From Acetobacterium wieringae (lineage in GTDB: Bacteria; Bacillota; Clostridia; Eubacteriales; Eubacteriaceae), in the NCBI RefSeq assembly GCF_001766835.1, contig NZ_LKEU01000009.1, positions 27,736 to 91,735 of the forward strand: a DNA stretch of 64,000 nucleotides. The letters run 5' to 3'. A program made the translations under genes and the position numbers. The notes beneath the pieces are model-generated. The model worked only from the letters and a program-made list of their open reading frames with translations, made no database searches and had not been told where the DNA came from. Shown piece after piece: positions 17,482 through 26,172 of this stretch. Every line of letters starts with the position of its first letter. Positions within the stretch are counted from its first letter, which is position 1.

Positions 17482-18975
17482 ATGAAAGTTACAAATAAAG
17501 ATAAGGCATTTTTGGGCGTTTACTGGATGACAATTATGGGAGTGGCCAGTGTTGTGATCAAGCTGCTAATCACAATGATTCTATCTCGATTGTTGTTGCC
17601 GGAACAGTTTGGTCAGGTTGCAACGATTCAGATTATCATCAGTTTTGCAGAAATATTCTGGCTGATGGGTGTAGGCAGTGCCATTGTTCAAAAAAAACAG
17701 TTATCAGAAAACTATATCGCAACAGGGAATACCTTAAACTTAATCCTGGGACTCATTATTTATGTGACGATCTTCGTTTTTGCATCCTTTATTGTCGGAA
17801 TTGTCGGATCAGATGATATTACGATGCTGCGGGTGCTTTCGATCGTATTTGTAATTCACAGCTTTTCCGGAGTGTCAGAAGCCTTGCTTCAAAAAGAAAT
17901 GCAATTTAAAGTTATCAGCATCATAAATACGTTGGCGGCTTTAATAAATGGAGCCGTTGCTATCATACTTGCCTTTAAAGGATTTGGCGCGTGGTCGCTG
18001 GTGGTTGCCCAGATTATCAGCGTTATGTTACAAACCGTGTTGTCTATAATCTATAAACCCATCAAATTTAGATTAAAAATTGAAAAAGAGTCGGCAAAAG
18101 AACTGCTTAATTTTGGAACCGGATATGCGCTCTCAAAGGTATTTAACAATATAGCCAGTCAGGGGGATTATTTTGTCGTGAGTCAAACGCTTGGAAGTGA
18201 AGCTTTAGGATTTTACAGTCGAGCGTATCAACTGTTACAGGTTCCCACAAATCTGATCGCCACGGTGATGGAACGTGTTTTATTCCCCCTTTTGGCAATG
18301 TATCAGGATGAACATGAAAAAATCCGATATGTAGTAATGAATTTAACTGCTCTGATTGCAATTCTGGCTTTTCCAATTACGATTGTGTCACTGACAATGG
18401 GAGCCGACTTAGTTCAAGTGGTTTTGGGCCCAAAATGGGAAGAAACCATCCTTCCCTTTAAAATTCTGATTATCAGCTTGTTTTTTAGAATGGCATATAA
18501 AATTGGTGATGCTCTGGTACGATCTTTGGGAGCAGTCTATAAAAGGTTATTGGTACAAATTGCTTATGCAACACTGGTTATAGGGGGGGCATATATTGGT
18601 AAAGAATGGGGAATAGCAGGGGTGGCATTGACAACAACAATTGCGATCATAATCAATTATTTAATAATGACGGTGTTGATTGGACATTTAGTTGAACTAA
18701 AACTGAGGGAGTTATTAGGGTATTTAACTCCGATTATTATGGTCAGTATAGTCATTGGGGGCATCAGTTATCTGATCAGTAGTTTCGTGACACTTTTACC
18801 ATATGCGCTGGTCAGACTTAGCGTAATGACATTAGCAGTGGGATTTATGTATATTTTTGCATTTAAATTCGTGATTATCAAGTATATGCCTGAAGATTTT
18901 AGAGGTTTTATTAAAATTATTAAACATCAGACGATAACAAAGTTTGTGCCTAAGAATAAAAATAGAAATAATTGA
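17482..18975 (+). CDS. Polysaccharide flippase, Wzx/MOP family
   Basis: Integral membrane protein of 497 residues with about 12-14 hydrophobic segments. Its N-terminus has the family look (GVYWMTIMGVASVVIKLLITMILSRLLLPEQFGQVA), with the RLL.PE.FG motif of lipopolysaccharide translocases. It would move the undecaprenyl-linked repeat unit across the membrane for Wzy polymerisation. It is the last gene before an 848-bp non-coding stretch carrying the c-di-GMP riboswitch array. No terminator is evident directly behind it, so read-through into that array is possible. Confidence 0.9.
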   Translation: MKVTNKDKAFLGVYWMTIMGVASVVIKLLITMILSRLLLPEQFGQVATIQIIISFAEIFWLMGVGSAIVQKKQLSENYIATGNTLNLILGLIIYVTIFVFASFIVGIVGSDDITMLRVLSIVFVIHSFSGVSEALLQKEMQFKVISIINTLAALINGAVAIILAFKGFGAWSLVVAQIISVMLQTVLSIIYKPIKFRLKIEKESAKELLNFGTGYALSKVFNNIASQGDYFVVSQTLGSEALGFYSRAYQLLQVPTNLIATVMERVLFPLLAMYQDEHEKIRYVVMNLTALIAILAFPITIVSLTMGADLVQVVLGPKWEETILPFKILIISLFFRMAYKIGDALVRSLGAVYKRLLVQIAYATLVIGGAYIGKEWGIAGVALTTTIAIIINYLIMTVLIGHLVELKLRELLGYLTPIIMVSIVIGGISYLISSFVTLLPYALVRLSVMTLAVGFMYIFAFKFVIIKYMPEDFRGFIKIIKHQTITKFVPKNKNRNN

Positions 18976-19200
18976 ACGATTTGATGCTGTTTAATTTCGT
19001 GCAGGAGATTTAATCGTTGCTAATAGAATATGATCTGATTGATGACAGGGATGTTTTATCTTGTAACGCATAAAGGAATTTATTGCGATTGACTATGAGA
19101 TTACCGCTTTTGTGACCATTATCCAGAACTGAAAATATTCTTATACAATAGCCTTACAGTGTTCTGAATTAGAGAAAGAGATTTCCGTGTTAAGAGTAAG

Positions 19201-19281
19201 ACACACTAAATTAGATAAACAATATATTGATGAGCGCACTAACGAACGTCAATATATTGTATAGATGAAGACAGAGTGTGT
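19201..19281. repeat. Large interrupted inverted repeat upstream of the riboswitch array
   Basis: A nested palindrome: ACAATATATTGA (19219-19230) is a perfect inverted repeat of TCAATATATTGT (19249-19260), and the outer ACACACT (19201-19207) pairs with AGTGTGT (19275-19281). It lies in the AT-rich region after wzx, just before the candidate promoter at 19308. There is no T run, so it does not look like a standard terminator; a protein-binding site or a cruciform are alternatives. Confidence 0.6.
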
Positions 19282-19307
19282 AACTAAAAAAAAGATTAAA
19301 TAAGGTA

Positions 19308-19336
19308 TTGACTAATGCCCGAATGTGTGATACATT
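19308..19336 (+). promoter_or_regulatory. Candidate sigma-A promoter for the riboswitch array
   Basis: TTGACT (19308-19313), 17-base spacer, TACATT (19331-19336). CTAATG and CATTAG flank the spacer as a short inverted repeat (19312-19317 and 19333-19338), which could be an operator. It would give a leader of about 480 bases containing all three aptamers before the gene at 19824. Confidence 0.5.
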
Positions 19337-19488
19337 AGCCGTAACAAAAGTAAATAACATAATATTCGAATTTTTATTTGTTCAAAAACACTTATGACAA
19401 TTAGAATTTGTCAGAGTGTAGATTGTTAAGGAATTTATTTGTCAATCAATATTGACGTTATGAGTGGTTGAGGTATTGATTTTTTTCT

Positions 19489-19566
19489 GTGATAAAAGTG
19501 AAACTGGTGTGACTTAGAGATGCATAGCTAGAAGGTCTCTAAAACGGCAGCCAGCTAACGAAAGGA
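19489..19566 (+). ncRNA. Degenerate c-di-GMP-I (GEMM) riboswitch aptamer, first of tandem array
   Basis: Shares the frame of the following aptamers but with several changes: GATAAAAGTGAAAC replaces GATAAAGGCAAACC, ATGCATAGC replaces ACGCAAAGC, and the 3' half GGCAGCCAGCTAACG has one changed base from GGCAGCCAGTTACCG. The loop region no longer has the clean GAAA tetraloop hairpin. It is probably a decayed copy, though altered ligand preference is possible. Confidence 0.6.
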
Positions 19567-19621
19567 AGGTATCATACAAAAACTTGTTTGCAAAAAACCA
19601 ATTTAATATCTATCGTGGAAT

Positions 19622-19718
19622 AACTTTCCAACGATAAAGGCAAACCAATTGAAAAGTTGGGACGCAAAGCTAGAGGGCCTGTAAAATGGCAGCCAGTTAC
19701 CGAAGGGGAAGTTTTTTA
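19622..19718 (+). ncRNA. c-di-GMP-I (GEMM) riboswitch aptamer, second of tandem array
   Basis: Carries the GEMM-I hallmarks in order: GGCAAACC, a GAAA-capped hairpin, GGGACGCAAAGC, a GGGCCT arm and GGCAGCCAGTTACCG. An extra outer stem pairs AACTTTCC (19622-19629) with GGGGAAGTT (19705-19713), and six T residues start at 19712. The base stem therefore resembles an intrinsic terminator closed by the whole aptamer. The class identification is firm; the mode of control is inferred. Confidence 0.92.
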
Positions 19719-19735
19719 TTTGCAATTTATCGTTA

Positions 19736-19815
19736 TTCAACGAAACGGCAAACCAATTGAAAAGTTGGGACGCAAAGCTAAGGGCCTGTAAAATGGCAGC
19801 CGGCTACCGAAAGGA
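19736..19815 (+). ncRNA. c-di-GMP-I (GEMM) riboswitch aptamer, third of tandem array
   Basis: Almost identical to the second aptamer (GGCAAACC, GAAA loop, GGGACGCAAAGC, GGCAGCCGGCTACCG). It ends in AAAGGA, which is also the Shine-Dalgarno of the gene whose ATG lies at 19824. Ligand binding could therefore change access to the ribosome binding site. No separate terminator is visible between this aptamer and the start codon. Confidence 0.94.
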
Positions 19816-19823
19816 ATACCATC

Positions 19824-21497
19824 ATGAAAAAGATATCTGTTTATTTAGTCGCTTTATTTGTGCTATTTAGTGTAATGCCTGTTAATTCAGCATTTGCTGC
19901 CAGAGTTAAACCCCCAAAAAATCCTGTAACGGTCACAGAACCAGTAGCGACAGAACCAGTAGCGACAGAACCAGTTGTGACGGAACCAGTTGTGACAGAA
20001 CCAGTTGTGACAGAACCAGTTGTGACAGAACCAGTTGTGACAGAACCAGTTGTGACAGAACCAGTTGTGACAGAACCAGTTGTGACAGAACCAGTTGTGA
20101 CAGAACCAGTAGTCACACCACCACCCGCAACACCCGCAACACCAGTGGATCAGGGACTCAGCGTTAAAGACTTTGGGGCAAAAGGGGATGGCGTTACTGA
20201 TGATACAGTTGCTATTCAAAATGCCATTAACGAAGCAAGCAATAAAAAGGTTACATTAACAATCCCTGCTTCAGCAAGCTCATATGTTGTCACTGGTCGA
20301 TTGGAGATCAAAGAAAATACCAGAATCAGTGGTTATGGAGCCACCTTGTATATGGCGCCGAAGCTAGAATCAGTTACTAATATTTTGTGGTCAGATCCTT
20401 CCGTATACATCTCAAACGTTACCATTGAAGGGTTGACATTGCAATCTCAAAACACCATTGCCGGAACCGATTATTACGCCAACAGCATGATCAGTAATGT
20501 TCAAGGTATGTATTTCCAGGGGGTCAGTAACCTGACCATAAAAGATGTATCGATGGACAGTATGTATGTGGGGCTGAAAATGGGTCAATCCGGAAGTCTC
20601 CGGAATCAGGGAATTTCTGTCAGCAATCTGAGAATTGATAATTCCGGGATGCCGATTCAAATTTCAGGAACCAATGATTTTACGATGGTGGACAGTATCT
20701 TGAATTCCAGCGATGGCGGAACCAAATGGCTGCACTCAGCATATATCCGTGGCGACAACAGCAATTTCTACTTTAGAAATGTCGAGTTTAACAATGCATC
20801 TGGCGGGGGAATTGCCGTAGCTGGTAATGAAAAATACCCGACTGCACCTGATCATATCGTATTTGAAAATTGTCGTGTCAAGAACAGCGTCGTCGGGATG
20901 CACATCAATACCGGGGCAAATAACGTTACGATCAGAGGATTAACCATCGAAGGCAGCAGCTTGGGATTCAAAATTGCGGATGCCAATAATCTCAGCATAA
21001 ATGATGTGAATATAAGTGGCTCAATCCCATCAACCACCGATATTGGAGCATTCAGCATCGGTAACAGCTATCAGTCAAATATTGCTAATGTCACCGTTGA
21101 TTCAACCGGGATGACCGGTGCACTGCTCTGGTTTATCGGCGAAGTGAAGGATACCAATATCTCTGGCATGAACGTTACAAACGTCAATATGATTCCGTTA
21201 ATCAGTGCCAACAGTGCCTCCAAGACAACCAATGTAGTTGTTGAAAATTCAAGCTTTAAATACAACAACATTGACAAATACGGCATTAGTTTCCGAGGTG
21301 TGGGTTCACAGGCGATCATTAGAAATAATACCTTTACAAATAGTGGGACTACTTATTCATATTTGATTTATAACCCAGAAGGAACAAATGTGCAAGTATC
21401 TGATAATTCTTACAGTGGATTTAAGAGATTGAATTCCAGCTCAGATTTCTCAATCGCCACCAATAATTTTAACCTGCTGACAGCAAAAGTTGATTAA
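19824..21497 (+). CDS. Secreted beta-helix protein 2 with TEPVV-repeat linker
   Basis: Protein of 557 residues with a clear signal peptide (about 1-25, cleavage near AFA-AR). A 60-residue linker follows, made of twelve 5-residue TEPV(A/V) units (38-97). The right-handed beta-helix domain starts at SVKDFGAKGDGVTDDT (113-557), with the KDFGAKGDG motif of pectate-lyase-like superfamily proteins. The linker looks like a rigid, extended spacer for crossing the cell wall or matrix. No sortase signal or cell-wall repeats are seen. Expression is very likely governed by the c-di-GMP aptamers in front. From residue 113 on, the protein aligns without gaps to the product at 21720. Confidence 0.9.
   Translation: MKKISVYLVALFVLFSVMPVNSAFAARVKPPKNPVTVTEPVATEPVATEPVVTEPVVTEPVVTEPVVTEPVVTEPVVTEPVVTEPVVTEPVVTEPVVTPPPATPATPVDQGLSVKDFGAKGDGVTDDTVAIQNAINEASNKKVTLTIPASASSYVVTGRLEIKENTRISGYGATLYMAPKLESVTNILWSDPSVYISNVTIEGLTLQSQNTIAGTDYYANSMISNVQGMYFQGVSNLTIKDVSMDSMYVGLKMGQSGSLRNQGISVSNLRIDNSGMPIQISGTNDFTMVDSILNSSDGGTKWLHSAYIRGDNSNFYFRNVEFNNASGGGIAVAGNEKYPTAPDHIVFENCRVKNSVVGMHINTGANNVTIRGLTIEGSSLGFKIADANNLSINDVNISGSIPSTTDIGAFSIGNSYQSNIANVTVDSTGMTGALLWFIGEVKDTNISGMNVTNVNMIPLISANSASKTTNVVVENSSFKYNNIDKYGISFRGVGSQAIIRNNTFTNSGTTYSYLIYNPEGTNVQVSDNSYSGFKRLNSSSDFSIATNNFNLLTAKVD
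19935..20114 (+). repeat. 15-bp tandem repeat, 12 copies, in frame
   Basis: Twelve uninterrupted 15-base units, ACAGAACCAGTTGTG with small variants (the first two end in AGCG, one has ACGGAA, and the last ends AGTC), encode TEPVA twice and TEPVV ten times. Near-identity of units at the DNA level indicates recent slippage expansion, and each gain or loss would keep the frame. Confidence 0.95.
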
Positions 21498-21557
21498 TAG
21501 ATTATAAAACGAGATAGTGTTTATAGACTGATAATAATTCAATAAAGCAATCTACTC

Positions 21558-21592
21558 AAAGCCTTGCTCTTTTGAACAAGGCTTTATTTTAT
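21558..21592 (+). terminator. Intrinsic terminator after beta-helix gene 2
   Basis: AAAGCCTTG pairs with CAAGGCTTT around a ten-base loop and is followed by ATTTTAT. It separates the first riboswitch-controlled gene from the next aptamer, so the gene at 21720 needs its own promoter or read-through. Confidence 0.75.
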
Positions 21593-21625
21593 AAATTGTA
21601 GTAGCAGTGCTTGAACGAGCAAATC

Positions 21626-21710
21626 CACGATAAAGGCAAACCAACTGAAAAGCTGGGACGCAAAGCCAAGGGCCTTAACGAAAAGAAAGGCAGCCGGTTA
21701 CCGAAAGGAG
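21626..21710 (+). ncRNA. c-di-GMP-I (GEMM) riboswitch aptamer, fourth copy
   Basis: Complete GEMM-I pattern: GATAAAGGCAAACC, GAAA-capped hairpin, GGGACGCAAAGCC, a longer GGGCCTT arm, and GGCAGCCGGTTACCG. It ends in AAAGGAG (21704-21710), the Shine-Dalgarno of the ATG at 21720. It lies between the terminator of the preceding gene and the ChW protein gene. The direct join of aptamer and ribosome binding site again suggests translational control. Confidence 0.94.
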
Positions 21711-21719
21711 CAGTAAGCA

Positions 21720-23693
21720 ATGAATTTGAAAAGGGAAAGCAAGACAACGAAAATTATCGCAAGCTTAGTGATGTTGTTATTGTTATTTGGGACGTTTTTT
21801 TCGGCAAATGTTTTTGCTGTAGAATTAGAAAATGCAGCTACTGATACGATTGGAGTCGCTTATCGGACCCATATCCAGAATGAGGGCTGGGCCCAGGGGT
21901 GGATGAGCAATGGTCAGCTTTCGGGTTCTGAAGGAAAAAGCTATCGATTAGAAGGCATTGAGATCAAACTGACAGGAGCTGTTCCAGCAGGATTAGGGAT
22001 CGAATATCGAACCCATGTTCAAAATAAGGGTTGGGAACAGAAATGGGTTAGCAACGGAGGATTTTCAGGATCAGAAGGTGAGAGTCTGCGGTTGGAAGGA
22101 ATTCAGATTAGGTTAACTGGCGAACATGCAGCAGAGTATTCAGTTAAATACCGAACCCATATCCAGAATGAAGGTTGGATCCAAGGTTGGGTATCGGATG
22201 GAGCGATGTCTGGTTCGGAAGGAAAAAGTCTTCGTTTGGAAGCGATCGAAATCAAGATTGAAAAGCAGTCAGCTCGAGCAACTAGCGAGCCTGCAAGTGT
22301 AGTTACCGCACCAGTAGTGACACCACAAACAACAGCGCCAGTTAATGGGGCCATCAGTGTCAAGGATTTTGGGGCAAAAGGAGATGGTGTTACCAATGAT
22401 ACCGCAGCGATTCAAAATGCGATTAACGAGGCAAGCAGTAAAAAGGTCACCTTAACAATCCCTGCTTCAGCAAGCTCATATGTCGTCACTGGTCGATTGG
22501 AGATCAAAGAAAATACCAGAATCAGTGGTTATGGTGCCACCTTATACATGGCGCCACAGCCGTCAGCCGTAGCAAATATTTTATGGTCAAATCCGGCTTC
22601 ATACATTTCAAACGTAACCATCGAAGGGTTGAGTCTGAAATCCCAGAACACCATCACCGGAACCGATTATTACGCCAACAGCATGATCAGTAATGTTCAA
22701 GGTATGTATTTCCAGGGGGTCAGTAACCTGACCATTAAAGATGTATCGATGGACAGTATGTATGTGGGCCTGAAAATGGGTCAATCCGGAAGCAGCCGTA
22801 ATCAGGGAATTTCTGTCAGCAATCTGAGAATTGATAATTCCGGGATGCCGATTCAAATTTCAGGAACCAATGATTTTACGATGGTGGACAGTATCTTGAA
22901 TTCCAGCGATGGCGGAACCAAATGGCTGCACTCAGCATATATCCGTGGCGACAACAGCAATTTCTACTTTAGAAATGTCGAGTTTAACAATGCATCTGGC
23001 GGGGGAATTGCCGTAGCTGGTAATGAAAAATACCTGACTGCACCTGATCATATCGTATTTGAAAACTGCCGTGTCAAGAACAGTGTCGTCGGGATGCACA
23101 TCAATACCGGGGCCAATAATGTCACAGTCAAAGGTTTAACCATCACTGGCAGTGGCCTGGGCTTTAAAATTGCTGATGCCAACAACCTGAGCATCAGCGA
23201 TGTTAACATCAGTGGTGCCAAGCCATCAACCACCGATATTGGGGCATTCAGCATCGGCAACAGCTATCAGTCAAATATTGCTAATGTCACCGTTGATTCA
23301 ACCGGGATGACCGGTGCACTGCTCTGGTTTATCGGCGAAGTGAAGGATACCAATATCTCTGGCATGAACGTTGCAAACGTCAATAAGATTCCGTTAATCA
23401 GTGCCAACAGCGTCTCCAAGACAACCAATGTAGTGGTAGAAAACTCCAGCTTCCAGTATATCAGTATTGACAAATATGGCATCGGATTTAGAGGTGTGGG
23501 ATCACAGGCCGTGCTTCGCAACAATACCTTTACCAACAGCGGCGCATCCTATGCTTACCTGATTTATAATCCGGAAGGAACCCAGATTCAAGTTTCCAAT
23601 AATTCTTACAGAGGATTCCAGCGACTGAATTCCAGTTCGGATTTTTCAGTGGCTACCAATAATTTTAATCTGCTGACAGCAAAGGTTGATTAA
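21720..23693 (+). CDS. Secreted ChW-repeat beta-helix protein 3
   Basis: Protein of 657 residues with a signal peptide (about 1-33, VFAVE). Three ChW repeats lie at about 46-86, 94-134 and 142-181, each with YRTH(I/V)QN.GW...W.S(N/D)G..SG.EG.S.RLE.I.I. A Thr/Pro/Val linker (about 185-210) follows, then the beta-helix domain from SVKDFGAKGDGVTND (213-657). ChW repeats are typical of clostridial secreted proteins and are thought to mediate surface or carbohydrate attachment. The beta-helix domain is a gapless near-copy of that at 19824. It has its own c-di-GMP riboswitch, making it a likely biofilm-state surface protein. Catalytic activity is unproven. Confidence 0.92.
   Translation: MNLKRESKTTKIIASLVMLLLLFGTFFSANVFAVELENAATDTIGVAYRTHIQNEGWAQGWMSNGQLSGSEGKSYRLEGIEIKLTGAVPAGLGIEYRTHVQNKGWEQKWVSNGGFSGSEGESLRLEGIQIRLTGEHAAEYSVKYRTHIQNEGWIQGWVSDGAMSGSEGKSLRLEAIEIKIEKQSARATSEPASVVTAPVVTPQTTAPVNGAISVKDFGAKGDGVTNDTAAIQNAINEASSKKVTLTIPASASSYVVTGRLEIKENTRISGYGATLYMAPQPSAVANILWSNPASYISNVTIEGLSLKSQNTITGTDYYANSMISNVQGMYFQGVSNLTIKDVSMDSMYVGLKMGQSGSSRNQGISVSNLRIDNSGMPIQISGTNDFTMVDSILNSSDGGTKWLHSAYIRGDNSNFYFRNVEFNNASGGGIAVAGNEKYLTAPDHIVFENCRVKNSVVGMHINTGANNVTVKGLTITGSGLGFKIADANNLSISDVNISGAKPSTTDIGAFSIGNSYQSNIANVTVDSTGMTGALLWFIGEVKDTNISGMNVANVNKIPLISANSVSKTTNVVVENSSFQYISIDKYGIGFRGVGSQAVLRNNTFTNSGASYAYLIYNPEGTQIQVSNNSYRGFQRLNSSSDFSVATNNFNLLTAKVD
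22356..23693 (+). repeat. Duplicated beta-helix coding segment (copy of 20160-21497)
   Basis: This 1338-bp segment and 20160-21497 encode the same 445-residue domain with no insertions or deletions and long stretches of identical DNA, for example the whole region around NDFTMVDSILNSS. Divergence is concentrated in a few patches. This indicates a recent tandem duplication or ongoing gene conversion. Confidence 0.9.
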
Positions 23694-23745
23694 GAAAAAA
23701 GAATAATTGGAATTATTTCTGAAACAAAATAAAAGATCAAGAAAA

Positions 23746-23778
23746 AATAAGCCGTGCTTTTGCAGGGCTTATTTTTTT
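23746..23778 (+). terminator. Intrinsic terminator after beta-helix gene 3
   Basis: AATAAGCC pairs with GGCTTATT around a short loop, followed by a run of seven T residues. It ends the riboswitch-controlled part of the locus; the following precursor genes must be transcribed separately. Confidence 0.85.
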
Positions 23779-23912
23779 GCTGCAAAAGGATAAAAAAGAA
23801 AAACTGGTTTTTCGGAATGAATATTCATTAAAATAGTGGTAAGTTACGGCTGAAAGGGGTAAAATACATACAATGGAATATGAATAAGTTTTGAGAAAAA
23901 GGCGGAGTAAAA

Positions 23913-24926
23913 ATGAAAATACTAATTACTGGTGTTGCAGGCTTCATTGGTTTTCATTTAGCTAGTTCATTGCTTGGCGAGAATCATCAAATAGTTGGAA
24001 TTGACAATCTTAATGATTATTACGAACAATCCTTAAAAGAAGATCGTTTGGTTATCTTGAAAAATCATTGCAAGTTTAGTTTCTATCAAGTGGATTTAAA
24101 AAATAAAGCTGCAGTTGATCAAGTTTTCGAAACCCATCGACCCGACTATGTGGTTAATCTGGCTGCGCAAGCTGGCGTCCGTTATTCAATCACTAACCCT
24201 TATGCCTATCTGGATTCCAACCTTGTGGGATTTATGAATATCCTTGAAGCATGTCGCAATTATCCAGTGGAGCATCTTCTTTATGCCTCATCAAGCTCAG
24301 TGTATGGTGGAAATAAACAGGTGCCATTTTCGACTAATCACAATGTCGATCATCCGGTTTCCCTGTATGCTGCAACTAAAAAAGCTAATGAACTGATGGC
24401 CCATACCTATAGCCATCTGTTCAATATCCCAACAACCGGTTTAAGGTTTTTCACGGTTTATGGACCATATGGAAGGCCGGATATGGCATACTTTTCTTTC
24501 GTGCAGGATATTTTAGCCGGAAAACCGATTAAGGTATTTAATCACGGCAAAATGAAACGTGATTTTACTTATATCGATGATATAGTCGCATGTATCAGCA
24601 AGTTGATTGATAAAATTCCCACTGCCAATAAGAATTGGGATGAAAGGGAAAATGATTTAAGCTCAAGTTTTGCCCCATACAAGATTTATAATATCGGGAA
24701 TAATCGCCCCGTTGAGCTAATGCGTTTCATTACAATTCTGGAAGATCAGTTGGGGATCAAAGCGGAAAAAATATACATGGATATGCAGCCAGGTGATGTA
24801 TTAATTACCTATGCCGATATCAGTGATCTTGAAAAAGATATCGGTTTTCGACCTGTTACGAGTATTGAAGAGGGTTTAGCTAAGTTTGTCAAATGGTTTA
24901 AAGAATATTATAAGATTGATCAATAA
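23913..24926 (+). CDS. UDP-glucuronate 4-epimerase (GAE-type)
   Basis: Extended short-chain dehydrogenase of 337 residues that interconverts UDP-glucuronate and UDP-galacturonate. It shows NAD-binding TGVAGFIG, the DNLNDYY motif typical of UDP-GlcA epimerases, [19 protein letters not shown] and the catalytic YAATK. It lies directly before UDP-glucose dehydrogenase, which supplies its substrate. The two together imply galacturonate in the EPS. The main alternative is another UDP-hexose epimerase, but DNLNDYY and the Ugd neighbour argue for the uronate enzyme. Confidence 0.88.
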   Translation: MKILITGVAGFIGFHLASSLLGENHQIVGIDNLNDYYEQSLKEDRLVILKNHCKFSFYQVDLKNKAAVDQVFETHRPDYVVNLAAQAGVRYSITNPYAYLDSNLVGFMNILEACRNYPVEHLLYASSSSVYGGNKQVPFSTNHNVDHPVSLYAATKKANELMAHTYSHLFNIPTTGLRFFTVYGPYGRPDMAYFSFVQDILAGKPIKVFNHGKMKRDFTYIDDIVACISKLIDKIPTANKNWDERENDLSSSFAPYKIYNIGNNRPVELMRFITILEDQLGIKAEKIYMDMQPGDVLITYADISDLEKDIGFRPVTSIEEGLAKFVKWFKEYYKIDQ

Positions 24927-24951
24927 ATCGATAACGACGGGGGAAAAGAAA

Positions 24952-26118
24952 ATGAAGATAACAATCGCCGGTACCGGATATGTGGGTTTGTCGAACGCCA
25001 TTTTATTGGCACAGAATAATGAGGTTATTGCACTTGATATTTTAAAAGAAAAAGTCGAGAAGATCAATAATAAAAAATCGCCAATTATTGATGATGAAAT
25101 TGAAGAATATTTAAAAACCAAACAACTGAACTTGCGGGCAACAACAGATAATTATGAAGCGTTCATAGATGCGGAGTATGTAATCATTTCGACACCGACA
25201 AACTATGATCCGGAAAAAAATCATTTTAATACCAGAACTGTGGAAGCGGTAATTGCCAATGTTTTGGCGATCAACCCTGACGCAGTAATGATCATAAAAT
25301 CAACCATACCGGTCGGATATACAGAGGCTATAAAGGAAAAGTTTGAAGCGGAAAACATTATCTTTTCACCGGAATTTTTAAGAGAAGGACATGCGCTGTA
25401 TGACAATCTTTACCCCTCAAGAATTGTTGTCGGTGAGCAGTCAGAACGGGCCCGCGTTTTTGCTGAATTGCTGGCCCAGGGGGCTTTAAAAAAGGATATT
25501 CAAATTCTTTATACAAATTCAACTGAGGCTGAAGCGATAAAACTTTTTGCAAATACCTATTTAGCATTACGGGTTGCATATTTTAATGAATTGGATTCGT
25601 ATGCCGAGGTAAGAGGTCTTAATACGTATGATATTATTCAGGGGGTATGTTTGGATCCGCGAATTGGCAATTATTACAACAATCCATCTTTTGGTTATGG
25701 TGGTTACTGTCTGCCAAAAGACACCAAGCAATTACTCGCAAATTATGCTGATATTCCCCAGAACATTATGTCGGCAATTGTGGACGCCAATCGCACCAGA
25801 AAAGACCATATCGCAGATATGATCATAAAAAGAAAACCGAAAATAGTGGGGATTTATCGGTTGACAATGAAGACAAACTCTGACAATTTTCGGGAATCGG
25901 CGATTCAAGGCGTGATGAAGCGTATTAAGGCAAAGGGGATTGAGGTGGTTGTCTATGAACCTTCCCTTGAAGAAAGTGACTTCTTCAATTCCAGAGTGAT
26001 AAAAGATCTTAATGAGTTTAAAGAAATAGCTGATGTAATTGTGACGAATCGTCTGTCAGAAGAAATAAAAGATGTTGTTGATAAGGTATATACCAGGGAT
26101 TTGTTCAGTCGGGATTAA
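24952..26118 (+). CDS. ugd: UDP-glucose 6-dehydrogenase
   Basis: NAD-dependent four-electron oxidation of UDP-glucose to UDP-glucuronate, 388 residues. Visible are the N-terminal Rossmann motif [33 protein letters not shown] and the catalytic cysteine in [14 protein letters not shown]. The frame runs upstream into the epimerase gene, but ATG 24952 after GGGGGAAAAG is the natural start. It resembles the short Ugd group of Gram-positive capsule loci. These enzymes are often activated by the local BY-kinase, which is present downstream. Confidence 0.95.
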   Translation: MKITIAGTGYVGLSNAILLAQNNEVIALDILKEKVEKINNKKSPIIDDEIEEYLKTKQLNLRATTDNYEAFIDAEYVIISTPTNYDPEKNHFNTRTVEAVIANVLAINPDAVMIIKSTIPVGYTEAIKEKFEAENIIFSPEFLREGHALYDNLYPSRIVVGEQSERARVFAELLAQGALKKDIQILYTNSTEAEAIKLFANTYLALRVAYFNELDSYAEVRGLNTYDIIQGVCLDPRIGNYYNNPSFGYGGYCLPKDTKQLLANYADIPQNIMSAIVDANRTRKDHIADMIIKRKPKIVGIYRLTMKTNSDNFRESAIQGVMKRIKAKGIEVVVYEPSLEESDFFNSRVIKDLNEFKEIADVIVTNRLSEEIKDVVDKVYTRDLFSRD

Positions 26119-26172
26119 CAAAAAGGATCGCTTAACAGACTATCCAGCGAAAGGATTATAAAGAGTGTGATT

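Noticed and set aside
19935..20114. Regular short repeats resembling a CRISPR array
   Set aside because: Units are 15 bp, contiguous, without spacers, and lie in frame inside a secreted protein.
19841..20219. Two minus-strand reading frames rich in TTGSV or NWFCH repeats
   Set aside because: They are the reverse strand of the 15-bp repeat, which keeps all frames open; no ribosome binding site supports them.
21611..21844. Open reading frame of 77 codons over the fourth riboswitch
   Set aside because: It translates the aptamer itself (NEQIHDKGKPTEKLGRKAKG) and overlaps the real gene in another frame; the RNA structure explains the sequence.
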